This document shows positions 23,842 to 35,396 of a stretch of DNA of 64,000 nt, one piece after another (the first letter of the stretch is position 1; every line of letters begins with the position of its first letter). A program made the translations under genes and the position numbers. The stretch covers positions 804,985 to 868,984 of the forward strand of contig CM021319.1 of the NCBI GenBank assembly GCA_010645155.1, written 5' to 3'. The stretch comes from Tigriopus japonicus. Its lineage: Eukaryota; Arthropoda; Copepoda; Harpacticoida; Harpacticidae. Under the pieces are notes generated by a model. It ran no database searches, was not told where the DNA came from, and saw only the letters and a list, made by a program, of their open reading frames with translations.

Positions 23842-26800
23842 ATGCCTGCAAAGTGGCAGATCTCGTGGCTAATTATGGCCTTGTCAGGGATTTTGATGAT
23901 GGCCCTGAATGTTCAAGCCGAGCGATATGATATCCATATCCGTCAAGCACCGCAAAAAAGCTACAAAGAAGAAGAAGATGGGAAAATACTTCCAACAAAG
24001 TACGTGATAGTTTAATCTAGTTCGAAGGCATTGCATCCGCCCCTGCAACAAAATGACCCCAAATCTTGCTTATTTGTCAAAGTATCTTTTCTCTCTATTG
24101 GGACCAGATCAGATTTTTTTTCAAAGAAACATGCCTCGCCCAATCCACTTTTGTTGACGGCGTCAAATTGGGTCAAAAACTGGGCTATCAAATGTTATTG
24201 AAACAACTTTAGTAGCCAAAACTGAAATTTTTCGAAATGCGTTTCTTCATAATTGGTCGTGTGTAAAAAAAATTACAGGGTTGTTTGCATGCTTTTTGGT
24301 ATACCCCTCGTACGTGGATCCAAATGTCGATAATGGTTCAATGATAGTTAAAGAGAAAATGATGTTAGATAACATGATGTGAATGTTATTTGGGTCGGTT
24401 TGTATAAGTGTTGGAAACACCAAGGGAGATTTTCAGTTGTCTGGATGCAATTTAGGCTTTTGGGACCTTTAAAAGACATACAGTATTTTCACCAAGTAAT
24501 TTTGCTGAACTTTGTGATCATTGGGGTCCAGGTCAAAATATCTTTTGATGTTGCCAAATTTTGAGACACCTTTCTTGTTAGCTTAAGAAGCTATTCAATC
24601 TGTTTTGGTAATATTAGCTTTCTTCTCCTCGCCAAAACTGAATGCCTTCCATTTCAAGCCTAGTTAACGTGGCTCTAAGTAATCTTGTGTTTGATTTATT
24701 GAGCTTTAATTATGCTCAGAGACACCCAAAACGTCTATAGTAACTGTACTGTGGATCATTTCGAATTAAAAGGTCAATGCAGCTTTTAAGCAGCCCTGTA
24801 TCGAAACCGATTTTGAATCGTGGACATCCCAAAAGTTACCAGAAACTAACTAAGGGGATCAAGCTCCTTGGGCACTACTGATCACTTGTATGGAAAAGTG
24901 TAAAAGCTAAAAGTAGCTGAATGAAAGATGGAGAGCAAAACCTATTTTTAAGGTACTCATTATTGTGTGTTTATGTCAATATTATTACTAATTTTAGTAT
25001 CAATTTAATTCATATTAATATGTAAGATTTTGTCTTATTTCCGGAGCGGCAAAGATGTATGTATCATTGTGGAAACACCAACACCCTACGTGAGAGGATA
25101 TTTGGCAACAAAAACTGTATGTAGTATGTGAAGAAGGGGTGCAGATTTTAAGTAAATAAGGCTTTTGACTTAAACAGGAATCGATATGTCAATTCACCCT
25201 TTTTGCCATCTCTAAGCCTGAAACAAAGATTTTGGCATTTTTTGTCTCGTAAACCGTAAAACTGAATGAAAATTATTTCATTTTCATGAGAAGCGCATCA
25301 GGTGTTCGCAATTTTTGATAATAACTTGGTTCTTACTTTTTTGGTCCACCAATGTACAGGGTGTCCTAAAAGTTTTTGTTTGTTGCACAACATAGCAAAA
25401 TGGTCACAATTTCTTTTCAACATTAAGAAACACCAAAACCCATGTGTATATGATATATTCTAAAGCTTTCACCGAACCAATTTTGCCCTTGATTTTGTGT
25501 CAGTCTGAGCTAGGGCTGATTCTCAAGAATTCTCGAGAATTTCTCGAAAAAATCGAGGATCGAAAATTCTCGAGAATTTTTCCGAATTCTCGAGAATTTT
25601 CGAGAATTTTTTATTAGATTACTCTAGGTCATATTTTGGAATTGATGGCAAAACTGTTTCATTCAAAACAAAAGTTTTAAGTAAAAGAACAATAGGAGCC
25701 ATGAGCAATGTTTGAAACTTTATACACATCTTTATGGTACATTCGAACAAGAAAATAACCCGTGAACCAGCCCAAGGAGGACGGTATTACTTGGAGTGGG
25801 ATCGAGCGGGGGCGCGTTACTGCGTTGGTGTGAATTTTCCTGCGTGATAGCCTGGAGTTAATGAAGAAATCCAATATAATTCGAATTAATGTCGTTTTAT
25901 TGACATAGGTCATAAAACAAAAGTCCACAAGGATTCAATGAGCAATCATTTGATGCCCAATTGATGTCTCTCAAAGAACTCAAACTGTGTTGTTTCATTG
26001 TGTTAAGTCAGATATCTTCAAACTCCTGATCTACTGACTTGCTTTGTGATAGTGATTGTCCATCTTTTGTTGAAAGCAACATTGTTTTTATCATTGGGAT
26101 AGTTCTAAGACATTCTTCCCTTTGTACAATGATTTGAATGTTCTTCTCTGTCTTTGTTTTTAGCACCTAATTGGGGTTCTAAAGCCAAAGAGAAGACTGT
26201 AAAATGTTGAAAAAAAGATACAAAAAAGTTTTTTTGCATTCTTTTAAGAGAAAAATGTCCTTAAACAACCCCAATGATAAAAACCATGTTCCTTTCAATA
26301 AAAGGTGGCCAATCACAAACACAAAGCAAGTCAGTAGATCAGAAGTTTGAAGATATCTGACTTAACACAATGAAACAACACAGTTTGAGTTCTTTGAGAG
26401 ACATCAATTGGGCATCAAATGATTGCTCATTGAATCCTTGTGGACTTTTGTTTTATGACCTATGTCAATAAAACGACATTAATTCGAATTATATTGGATT
26501 TCTTCATTAACTCCAGGCTATCACGCAGGAAAATTCACACCAACGCAGTAACGCGCCCCCGCTCGATCCCACTCCAAGTAATACCGTCCTCCTTGACCAG
26601 CCCAAACAAAATCTTCTCTGTCCAGATTCGAGGCAAGATTCTGTGTCTGATTTTTTTCGAGATTCTAATGGCTGTGGTGGTGTGTACAAGAAACCCCTGT
26701 TTTGAAAATTACAGCTGACCAAAATTGCGAAAATGTCCGAAGTTTTAACAATGTCAGTAGAACGTTTCAGAAATGTCAGAAATGAAATTTCAGATATTAT

Positions 26801-29226
26801 TGTCCGTGAGGTCCAATCATTGTTTTTCACACTCATGTTCATATTGATTTTAGTAAAAACTTAAAAAAAAACAATTTCAAGTGCTTTGGAAGCTCTGAAT
26901 GTACATTTTTTCGCTATTTTCACTTTTTCTCAAATTCTCGAGAATTTTTCTCGAATTCTCGAGAAATTCTCATTCTCGAGAATTGAAATGTTCGAGAAAA
27001 TCGTCAGCCCTAGTCTGAGCAAGGTAACAAAAAGATCTTCTTATAATGCACCAAATCTACTTGAAAAATGAAGTATTTGTAAGATGCAGAGGCTTGAATG
27101 AACATTGTTTTTTTTTCATTGACCAGTGTTCAGCATTCCTCGGGATGATTTGAGCTATTGGTATTTCTTGACCACATCCATTGGAAAATAATTATATTTG
27201 AACACCCATCAATACTTCTATGTTTCCTGTTTTATCAAATTTTGAGCCAATTTAGTGATTGGTTTTTCCTATTTTTCTTTGAATTACTTTTGCCTCTCAG
27301 TGACAAATCTTGGTAAAACTGAAGGCCTGTGATAACAGCTTGTCAGTCAACTTCTCTTGATCTTCATTCAATTGCACTCAGGGGCACCGTAAAATGCATA
27401 GCAACTGATTTGTGAACTTTTCCACAACAAAAGAGCGTCATTGAAAATTTCTATTTCAGAAGTCTTTGCACAATTGCACAAACTGATAACTGCATTTGAT
27501 TAAACTGTAAACACTAATTTAACAGTGTTTGTCAATCAATTCTTTTTTTCTTTTATTAGAAGAAAAGTTAAACTTAATACGATTTTGATTTGTTTTGAAA
27601 CCAACAAAACTTTTGGAACACCCTATAAAAAGTTCAGTTTGTTTAGTTATTTTGTAGCTCGTCATCCTTGCCAAAGAAGACAGGTTCAATCTTTTGAAAA
27701 GAGCATTTTGAGGTCATGAAAGAAGAGGTGATGAGATTAATGAGGGCATGAACTATAGCAGTCCTAACAAAGCTCGTCTCGTTGACCTGACCATGAGGTG
27801 CTCGCTCATACCATCCATTTCACTCAAAAGCCGACTTAATGACAAAGAAAAGTGCAATCAAGGAGTAGTCTCCCCATTACGACTTTATTAGGGAATCGTG
27901 CTTTAAATTTCCGACTTTACACCCTCAAATGACACGGTGAATACTTCATGCTAGAGAGCTTCCAGTAGTAAATGAATGACTTGGCAACAAGAAACACGTC
28001 GGATATTTGATTTAGAAGACCGAAGGAAACCCATTTCAAATTTCCTGTCTCCCTCAAGTTTAATGGAGACGTTCGCATCGAACTTGCATTTCAAGCCAGA
28101 AATCATTTTATTCAACACGTGTTGGCAGATGCTGCTTTTCACGGGGTTTCATTTCAATTATTGTCCTAATTTAGTTAAGTCGGAATGTGCACCTCATACG
28201 GCAAAGCACCCACCATTCATGACCAAATACGAAGCCGAAAAGGACCCGTCCCCAATTTGAACCAACACACCCATTAAATTGGCATTTATGGTTTTACGAC
28301 CAACAAGGACCGAGACTTTGATGCATCCAGTTGTGTTTTCTTATCTTTACAATAACGACAAGGTTAGATATATTCAAGGAAAAATAAGTTAAAATGAACA
28401 TAAAAAACGTTAAACTTTACTCAATCTCTGTTTAATTCCGAACGTGGTAATTATTTGATCAATTAATTCACTTAGCTTGAAATACAAAAAGACGCCAAAT
28501 TTTAACTGTTCATAAAATACAAAACCCATGGTTTATTCTCGATCCAGTTTTTTAAATCTTATTACCTCCTTTCTAAGCTAGATCTCTGAAAAAATGAAGA
28601 ACAATCTGATATTGTCGAAACCCTTTGTTAGACACAAAATCCACTTTGTTCAATCTTGATCTTCCTTTACATTGATTGACACCAGAGACGGCTAAAATGA
28701 TAAATTTGTATTTTGTTATGCAATATAAATGATTATTGCTCTTATGCTTACCTTACATTTCATTCTTGTCACGGGTTCACAACGTACAATGCCTTCGTTA
28801 TCTTTTCCCTTAGTCTTTTATAAAACTCAAATTCAAATATGACCTCTTATTGACACGAGACTGGAAAAGTACAAATATTGACTATTAGCGTATAATTGTC
28901 AACGGAGTCTTTGACCCAGGTTTTCCAGCCTTTTGCTCAATCTCTGACCTGTCGAAGTTTCTTTCAGGACATTCTTGTCGACTCTGGAAATCGTTCTCCT
29001 CTGTTCCCTTTTCATCTTGACGATCCTGTTCCTGGGATTCTGCATGCTCTACCTTTATTGCTTCGGATGTCGATGTCCAGGATGGTTCAAAACGTGTTGT
29101 TGTGGATGTTGTCGACGGCGAAAATCCAATGATTACACCCAAGTTCAACTCCATCGAGATCGGAAAATTGGCGAGATTTGGAAGACAAACTATCCTCCCA
29201 ATGGAAGACGGCCAAATCCGGTTTAG
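23842..29226 (+). CDS. small Cys-rich single-pass membrane protein, two exons (novel)
   Basis: Exon 1 (23842-23999) encodes a signal peptide (residues 1-26, hydrophobic LIMALSGILMMAL, small residues before AERY) and a short charged ectodomain. The donor is AAA|GTACGT. Exon 2 (28968-29226) follows a TCTTTCAG|G acceptor. The two exons total 417 nt, an exact 139 codons including stop, and the split codon reads Lys. Residues of about 59-82 form a strong transmembrane helix. A juxtamembrane cluster of eight cysteines follows (CFGCRCPGW, CCCGCCRRRK), a likely palmitoylation site. A polar tail ends in YPPNGRRPNPV. The order signal peptide, short ectodomain, helix, Cys-basic cluster, short tail suggests a type I membrane adaptor. 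I recognise no family. The 4968-nt intron hosts a 1.5-kb hAT element. Extra small exons cannot be excluded. Confidence 0.6.
25511..27012. mobile_element. 1502-bp non-autonomous hAT element with internal palindrome
   Basis: Termini TAGGGCTGA and TCAGCCCTA are flanked by exact 8-bp duplications GTCTGAGC (25503-25510 and 27013-27020). Both subterminal regions are packed with TTCTCGAGAA-type motifs (about 25530-25610 and 26932-26990). The middle is a long palindrome. No transposase frame is present; the twin 50-residue open frames on opposite strands are just the two palindrome arms read both ways. It lies inside the intron of the small membrane protein gene. Confidence 0.92.
25773..26595. repeat. 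long inverted repeat, arms about 328 bp, spacer about 167 bp
   Basis: The left arm (25773-26100) and right arm (26268-26595) are near-identical reverse complements over most of their length, including the outer CAAGGAGGACGGTATTACTT. Similarity decays toward the centre (the ATTGTTTTTATCATTGGG region). Transcription across it would make a long hairpin RNA. Confidence 0.9.
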
Positions 29227-29403
29227 TTAGAAAGAAGCAAAAGAAAACATATATAAACCAAAAAGCAGGAAATTATCCAGTGTTACCCACTCATAATACT
29301 TTTTTCCTACCATATGGTACGACATAAGATTTGATTTCTGTTCTTCTCAGATTCCTTGATTGCATCTTGGTTCACGATTGTCAAATCACTTTAAATATAA
29401 TCC

Positions 29404-29409
29404 AATAAA
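29404..29409 (+). terminator. polyadenylation signal of the small membrane protein gene
   Basis: AATAAA 178 nt past the stop codon on the plus strand. It faces the minus-strand signal of sideroflexin 22 bp further on. Confidence 0.6.
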
Positions 29410-29430
29410 TATATAGATTTCCTAATAATA

Positions 29431-29436
29431 TTTATT
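29431..29436 (-). terminator. polyadenylation signal of sideroflexin 2
   Basis: TTTATT on the plus strand (AATAAA on minus), about 176 nt past the sideroflexin stop. The two convergent genes would share or overlap their 3' ends. Confidence 0.55.
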
Positions 29437-29611
29437 GACGGAATGTGTCGTCTCTTATTTCTGGTGGCAAAACAACAAATCACTCGAGCGAGGGCATAAA
29501 AAACTAACATGAGAAGAATAGTTATTCTTCTTTATGTGAGTAAAAATAGACTATTTGCTAAAAAAATATCTGTGTGACTACTACTGGTTTGATTTGCATT
29601 TCTACGTTGCT

Positions 29612-31969
29612 TTAAAGGCCTTTGTTGAAGTAGAGATATTGAGGAAGCGGTCGGACTCCATAATTCTTTTTGAGTTCTTGGAACGCATCCATGTCTTTTT
29701 GTTCCAATTCAGCCACGGAAATGGCACAATTTTGGGGATAAACCGCACATCCAATCGGAACCATGAACAATAAACATGCTCCCACCCCCAAAACCTGGAA
29801 GGAAAGAAACAATGCATGGATTATTTCAGAGGAACTTTAAAACTATAGAAACGTTCACTTCGAAGACAAACGTTTACATGAGGAAGATTCTTATTTGGAC
29901 TAATGGACGAAATGAGCTCTCTGCAGAATGTTCTCCACGTTTTTGCTTCCTTGTTGGATCGATCTTTTGAACATTAGTAGGGTGAGATAATGACGGAAGA
30001 AACATCATTTCTTCCTCTAATGTAACAGAATAATTCTCTCTTTTCATGCAGCTAATGCAAAAGTACGGGCAGTTGTTGAACATGTTACGTACCGATGCAT
30101 TTAAAAAGGCAGTCCCAACAAAATATGTTTTGCTATTCTACATTTTAAATAAAACAATAGATTGGCATCTCTTTGAATTAAGGCAGTCGCAATTCTATCA
30201 TAGTTATTGTTCCTATCACTTTTTTCTGATGGAGTCTTTATGTTACCAAGCCTGATCATCTTCAACACAGGGAGGTCCAAAAAAAAATCCGCTTTTCCAA
30301 ATTTGACGCGTCCTTTGTAGCAATGATGAACCGAAAGGGCTCTTAAAGGTTTGGGCCAAAAAAGGGGTTGATACGAAACCGAAAGGAGCTCACTAATACA
30401 AAATTTACCTGAGGATCAATTTTGCCCAGAAAAATAAAGGCTTTTATACATTCGCAAGAGACTAGAGAAGTAACATGTTTCGTGTTGAAGAAGCCTTAAA
30501 GTTCCTAGTGATTCCACTAGCCTCTTTCTTTCGGAAAGACAACTGTTCATTGTTTTCCGTGTAGGTGACTTCGAAGCACATGAGATATCTATGTTAAGGA
30601 GGCTTTGAAAAAAAAAAATCACCCATCTTCCTTTACTAATTTTTCAAAGGCAGTTGTAATTTTCTGCGACGGTTTTTTATGAGCCTCCCTGTACCATTCG
30701 CGCATGTGAAAGCGAGCAGAAGGTTTTCTTTCCCCCCCAATGAACCTTCTCCTAACACCCACATCGTACTTGTGGATGAGATCAAAGGAACGTTCCTAAT
30801 CGCACTTTCAAAGAGCAGCAAAAAGCTCCACCAAGATGAGATGTTAATGGCTCTCGAGAACGGAACCATCATTCTTACTTCAGCTTTTTTGTTCGTTTGT
30901 TTTTTCTTGGAAAGTTAAGAAAAATAGAATGGGATATGGACACATTACTAAGAGACTCTTACTTGAAATGGAGCATGGAGAAAGGTCATTCGAGCGAACC
31001 AAGGCCGTCTTTCAAGCCTTTGCATGATCACCGGCAAGAGGACCATCCCAGGGGTCATGAGAATATTACGGCTGATGACAACTTGTGTGATACCCTTTTT
31101 GGCGGCATACTTGGAGCTACACACTTTCACCTCGTTCTCATCCCGAAGATCGACACCTTCCAGCAATTCGGTTTGTCTCATCAACGGGATATTTACCTAA
31201 ACAAAATCAAGTTCAATATCTGAATCTTTAGGCAATTTTCCAAAGCCCAAATACTAACGCAATTAGCCGCTCCAACGGCTACAAAGGGCACAAATCGCTG
31301 AACCACGGGTGGAGCCAACTTCTCGAGAGCCTTTTTCAGTCCAATGGCGGTTCCCAAAGCACTGAATGTAGCCGATACATACGCAAATGCAAGTTGAGAT
31401 TTGGACACCGGAGATTCGGCATTTCGGTTGGTAAAGTTCACCTAAACATCGGAATATCATAGACATAGAGTGGGTAAGAGCGAAACTTGGGTGTGTTTGC
31501 GGTCGTTACCAGAGCATTGAAAGATTGATTGAACCATTGCCAGAACACGATCTGAGGCACGGTCTTGTAGAATTGCAACATGGCCCCGGTGATTGACATA
31601 CCTCCAGGCACTTGAAAGCACATGCGACCAAACACATTCTGTAACTCGCCCGTGTCAGGATGAAATGATGATTGATAGAGTTTCATGGCATTGATCAACT
31701 GGAAAAAGGGGCGAACAGTGTTTTTGTTTTGTCGAGTCTATATTGTACGTTTCGTTTCCTCGACTGTATTCTACCTGCTTCCGAGTGGTTTCTGGAGGCT
31801 CTTGGCCTTTCCGAAACTGATCTACGAGTTGTTTGGCCGCCATGAGCTCGGCCTCTGAGGCCAATGCATTCAGAGGATTGGTCATCCAAGCGAAATGTCT
31901 GTATCGTCCGTAGAAATTGGATTGATCCCACAAAGGGGCATCCACATCAATGCGTTTGTCGATGGTCAT
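29612..31969 (-). CDS. SFXN2: sideroflexin 2, mitochondrial inner-membrane carrier
   Basis: Five phase-0 coding exons: 31969-31775, 31698-31510, 31441-31259, 31196-30963 and 29794-29612. They give 327 aa, the usual family length. All introns are GT-AG; three are 62-76 nt and the last is 1168 nt. Family motifs are clear: DAPLWDQSNFYGR near the start, FHPDTGE, a PGGMSITGAMLQFY segment, WQWFNQSFNALVNFTNRN, ANCVNIPLMRQ, ITQVVISR and the C-terminal YFNKGL. DAPLWDQ, the PGGM segment and LHAPFQV are closer to SFXN2 than to the SFXN1/3 serine transporters as I remember them. Sideroflexins are multi-pass inner-membrane proteins; SFXN1 carries serine for one-carbon metabolism and SFXN2 is linked to heme and iron handling. 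The start codon lies only 139 bp from the O-GlcNAcase stop on the same strand. Confidence 0.96.
30322..30410 (+). mobile_element. left-end fragment of GATGGAC-family element
   Basis: AATGATGAACCGAAAGGGCT followed by CGAAACCGAAAGGAGCTCAC matches the left end at 47822-47875. No right end is seen nearby. It lies in the last intron of sideroflexin. Confidence 0.55.
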
Positions 31970-32108
31970 GATCTGGAAGAGGGATGATATTTACTGAGTT
32001 TCATCATGACATGCTGAGAGAGCTTTTTCGGGTGCAACCACAAGAGCGTTTGGTTTATGTTTTACTGTCGTAGGCATTGTTATATCCGTAATACAAATGG
32101 GGATGCAT

Positions 32109-34382
32109 TCACGAGGACACCTCCATCTCCTCTTCCTTCTCGTCAGTACTGGAATAGGCCATCACTCCATATTGAGGTCCTCGATGAACCTCCTTAAACT
32201 TGAGGCTGAGAAGATACTGACGAGTGATGGGGGCGCATTTCTCCACGAGAACACAGGCGCTCTTCACATCACCAAGAAGCATCAACATGAGCTTGAACAC
32301 ATTATCACTCGTCTTGGTGAAAATCAGGTCCGTGAGAGACGTGTAGGATAGAACAGCATCGTATTTCTCGAGCATCTTCCACGGCACCGGCTCTTTTTCC
32401 GTGGGTAAAGCAATGGACAAATTGAGCCGATCATGTTTGACTTTGGCGACCGATTGGAACGCACTTTTCAGGCCCTTGATCACGGCCTTGACATCGGTGG
32501 AACCGATGAGCGCCATCATTAGCACATCATCACAATCCACGGTTAGAGCTCGACTCGATTTGCCCGTGAAGGCGTCCAATCGGCTTTTGAGCACGAATTC
32601 GCGAATCGATTTGGTCAGATCGTCGTCTTCAATGTTTCGACTGTCGTTAAATAATCGCGGGAAACCGATCCGTAGCTCTTCCCAATCGGAGGCCGATCCA
32701 ATGGGTTGGATGGCATAGGCATTCTTTTCGGCACAAGGCATCAAGGATCGCACAGGGTATTCGAAATTCGATCGAATCGGGTATAATCGTTGGAGATCGC
32801 CGGCCATGCCGCCGGGAAGTCCGGATAATGTGGGTCCCCCTTGGATGGGTCGTCGACATTTGTCGAGACCGACCCATTTCAACAGGCGATTACAAGCCGA
32901 GAGCACCACTTGCATATTGTTCAGGTAGCCGTTGATATCGAAGAACAGCTCTCGGTTATTGATATAGGTGAACTTGTCGCAGATCTTGGAGAACCGCTTG
33001 CACGTGTTGTTGAACGAAGAAGCTCGTTCCATCCACGAATCCACAAACTCTTGTTGAGCACTATCCCTTAAATTGGCGGAATCCACATCGGAAGGATCCA
33101 AGTCATAATATTGAAGTACATGGGCCGTGTCTCGTAAGTACTTGAACTCGTTCAGCAACATCTCGGCTCTTGTGCCATGACTATGAGGCAACCAGAACAA
33201 GTGGAACAGCAACTCCACGTCGTTTTTATTCAATTCCATGGCCTTGGGATGCTTGAGTGTGGCTTCATGGATCGATATGGCGGTTTTACGGTGGATCTCT
33301 TCCAAGAAATGCGGAATGGCCAATTCGGACGCTTCAACCGGGTTCCAATCCTGGATGTTCCCGGTGATGGGATCGCGACACAGAGACCAAGCCGAGAGTG
33401 TGAACAGGGCGGGGATATTGAACGAATACTCGCAATTCGGGTTGATGAGCACCCCACGGACGTGAGGAATGATCTGAGGATCTCGACCGCTGAACGGTCC
33501 TAGGAACATTCGTTGCTTGTCATAATCATTGGCATGGAGATTGTCCCAAATCAGCGGTTTGCGTTTCAACACCCCTTCTAACTGTCGCATTTCCGCCGGA
33601 CCGATGGTTTCCGATACCACTTTCGAGCCCGTCCAGAACACGGCAATTTCGGGATGCAATCCCGAGCCCAAAGTATTCAGATACTCTGAGCGTTCCACAT
33701 CAGGATCGGCGCGATTGGTACAGTATTCCACGGGACACGTCAAGAACTCAGCCGGGGCCAATCGCTCAAAAGCCGCATTGGTGACGCGCACATGGGCTTC
33801 GGCCAGCGAACGATACGCATGGGCGTCTTCCGGCGGCAAAGTCGTATCGATATCATCCCACAATATGGCAAACCCGCGACAGCCCAATTCCCGCAAAGCC
33901 ATCAACTTGGCCACCAGATCGTTCAAATCGGCCGTTTGCGAGTAGCCCATATCCAATCCGGGTGATATGCCGTAAAAGAAGCGCACATTCTGCGCCTGAC
34001 ACGCCTCAATCAGTACCTTGAGCTCCGCCCGTTCCACGGGCGAATACGGTACCCGCCATTGAGCTCGATGCTTGTGATCGTCCTTTGGCGCGTACAAATA
34101 CGTGTTCAATCCCCAACGCCCCATCTTGGCAAAGAGATCCAAGCGTTGACCCGTGGACCAAGGACGGCTATAGAAGCCTTCGACCACACCGCACCAAAAT
34201 GGCGGGCGCTCCAAATCCGAGAGGGACGACGTCGAGGAAGACGAGGACGAATCCTCATCCTCTTCCGCACCCGTCGGCGCCGGCGGAGAAGCCGGTAAAC
34301 CCGCGGCGGGCGGAGTGGCCGACACGGCGGGACCCATCCGACGCGGCGATTTGCGCGACATGACGCCGGTCAATGGATTCAC
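32109..34382 (-). CDS. OGA: protein O-GlcNAcase (GH84), intronless
   Basis: A single 757-codon exon. It removes O-linked N-acetylglucosamine from Ser/Thr of nuclear and cytosolic proteins. The GH84 domain covers about residues 60-340. The catalytic Asp pair is in ILWDDID (D176-D177), and substrate-binding Asn and Asp lie in IWDNLHANDYD (N281, D286) and INPNCEY (N314), all near their human positions. A helical region follows. The C-terminal part (about 620-757) resembles the acetyltransferase-like pseudo-HAT domain. The protein is shorter than human OGA (916 aa), mainly because the disordered linker is short. The N-terminus is low-complexity (Pro/Ala and Ser runs), and Met8 is an alternative start. 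The absence of introns over 2.3 kb is notable but neighbours are also intron-poor. It is head-to-head with BRIP1. Confidence 0.97.
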   Translation of the reverse strand: MNPLTGVMSRKSPRRMGPAVSATPPAAGLPASPPAPTGAEEDEDSSSSSSTSSLSDLERPPFWCGVVEGFYSRPWSTGQRLDLFAKMGRWGLNTYLYAPKDDHKHRAQWRVPYSPVERAELKVLIEACQAQNVRFFYGISPGLDMGYSQTADLNDLVAKLMALRELGCRGFAILWDDIDTTLPPEDAHAYRSLAEAHVRVTNAAFERLAPAEFLTCPVEYCTNRADPDVERSEYLNTLGSGLHPEIAVFWTGSKVVSETIGPAEMRQLEGVLKRKPLIWDNLHANDYDKQRMFLGPFSGRDPQIIPHVRGVLINPNCEYSFNIPALFTLSAWSLCRDPITGNIQDWNPVEASELAIPHFLEEIHRKTAISIHEATLKHPKAMELNKNDVELLFHLFWLPHSHGTRAEMLLNEFKYLRDTAHVLQYYDLDPSDVDSANLRDSAQQEFVDSWMERASSFNNTCKRFSKICDKFTYINNRELFFDINGYLNNMQVVLSACNRLLKWVGLDKCRRPIQGGPTLSGLPGGMAGDLQRLYPIRSNFEYPVRSLMPCAEKNAYAIQPIGSASDWEELRIGFPRLFNDSRNIEDDDLTKSIREFVLKSRLDAFTGKSSRALTVDCDDVLMMALIGSTDVKAVIKGLKSAFQSVAKVKHDRLNLSIALPTEKEPVPWKMLEKYDAVLSYTSLTDLIFTKTSDNVFKLMLMLLGDVKSACVLVEKCAPITRQYLLSLKFKEVHRGPQYGVMAYSSTDEKEEEMEVSS

Positions 34383-35396
34383 TGGTCAAAGACTTCAAAA
34401 ACGCGAAGGAAGGCTCTTAATGGGTTAAGGCAAAGCAAGGCAAGGCAAGGCTGGCTCTTTATATGTATGTATGTCCATGCAATGATGAGGAAACCGGATC
34501 AATTGAGCACGAAATGGGAGAGGAGGACAATTGTCACAGAGTCACTCACTCATGAACATGAACATGAAGATGATGAGGATGCATGATGGATAGATGGGTG
34601 GGTTGGGATGGATGTCTCAAACGTTGGAAATTATGGAACGAATGAAGGAATGAAAGAGACACTCGAAAAGCCAGCAGCTGTTGTGGAAGAAAGACAAAAA
34701 TAACAACGACGACATGGATTTAAGAAAAAAAGCGCGTTCAGACTTGAGAACGAGATGTAAATGTGACTTGCATGATTGTTGGCATCATTATTTTGTTAAA
34801 ACTAATGTGTAACTAATTTTGTAAAAAACATGGGATGAAAGGTAAAATTGCACTTGAAACCTGAAAGTACTTCTTTGGTTTTGATGTATCTGAGCCGTTT
34901 CATCTTGTCAAAAGATTTTGAAATAAGTTTATGGATCAAATAATTAACTGATCTTTGAGCCAACATGCATTCCACAAACTAAGTCATTTCCAGCGGGAAT
35001 GAATTGCTCCACAAATTATAAATTAGCTAAGTAAAAGATCCCTCTTTCAAACCCACAAAAATTGGGGATCAAAATTCATGGATCGATGACGTAACGCGGT
35101 TAATGCTCTTTCTGCAAGATTAAAATGTTTAACCGAGGTAATGCTGGACATATCAACTTCTTGAAAAAATGAATTATTAAGGATATCTTAAAACGGCTGA
35201 CAGAGTTCAAATCGCGCGTGATGCCACTTGCAAATCACGGGTTGGACACAAAATGTCGTGATTTCGGAAATGGAGATAAGGTCACGCTGAATCAACTTGA
35301 GAAAAACTGCGGGAAGAACCTAATTTTCGTTGAAGAATCCGGTGTTTCTGGATGCGGTTAGCGGTTCTCCGAGGTGGCATCGCTAGTTTTCGCACC
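34383..35396. promoter_or_regulatory. 1014-bp head-to-head intergenic region (OGA / BRIP1)
   Basis: Must hold the promoters and 5' leaders of both divergently transcribed genes. No TATA box at convincing distance from either start. Near the OGA side there is a short GGCAA-type repeat (about 34426-34450) and several ATGATGAGGATG-like triplets. Whether the promoter is shared cannot be told. Confidence 0.45.

Noticed and set aside
25677..26718. Two frames encoding the same 50-residue sequence on opposite strands, as a duplicated gene
   Set aside because: They are the two arms of the palindrome inside a hAT element; no independent coding evidence.
33529..33945. 138-codon plus-strand frame
   Set aside because: Antisense shadow of the O-GlcNAcase exon.
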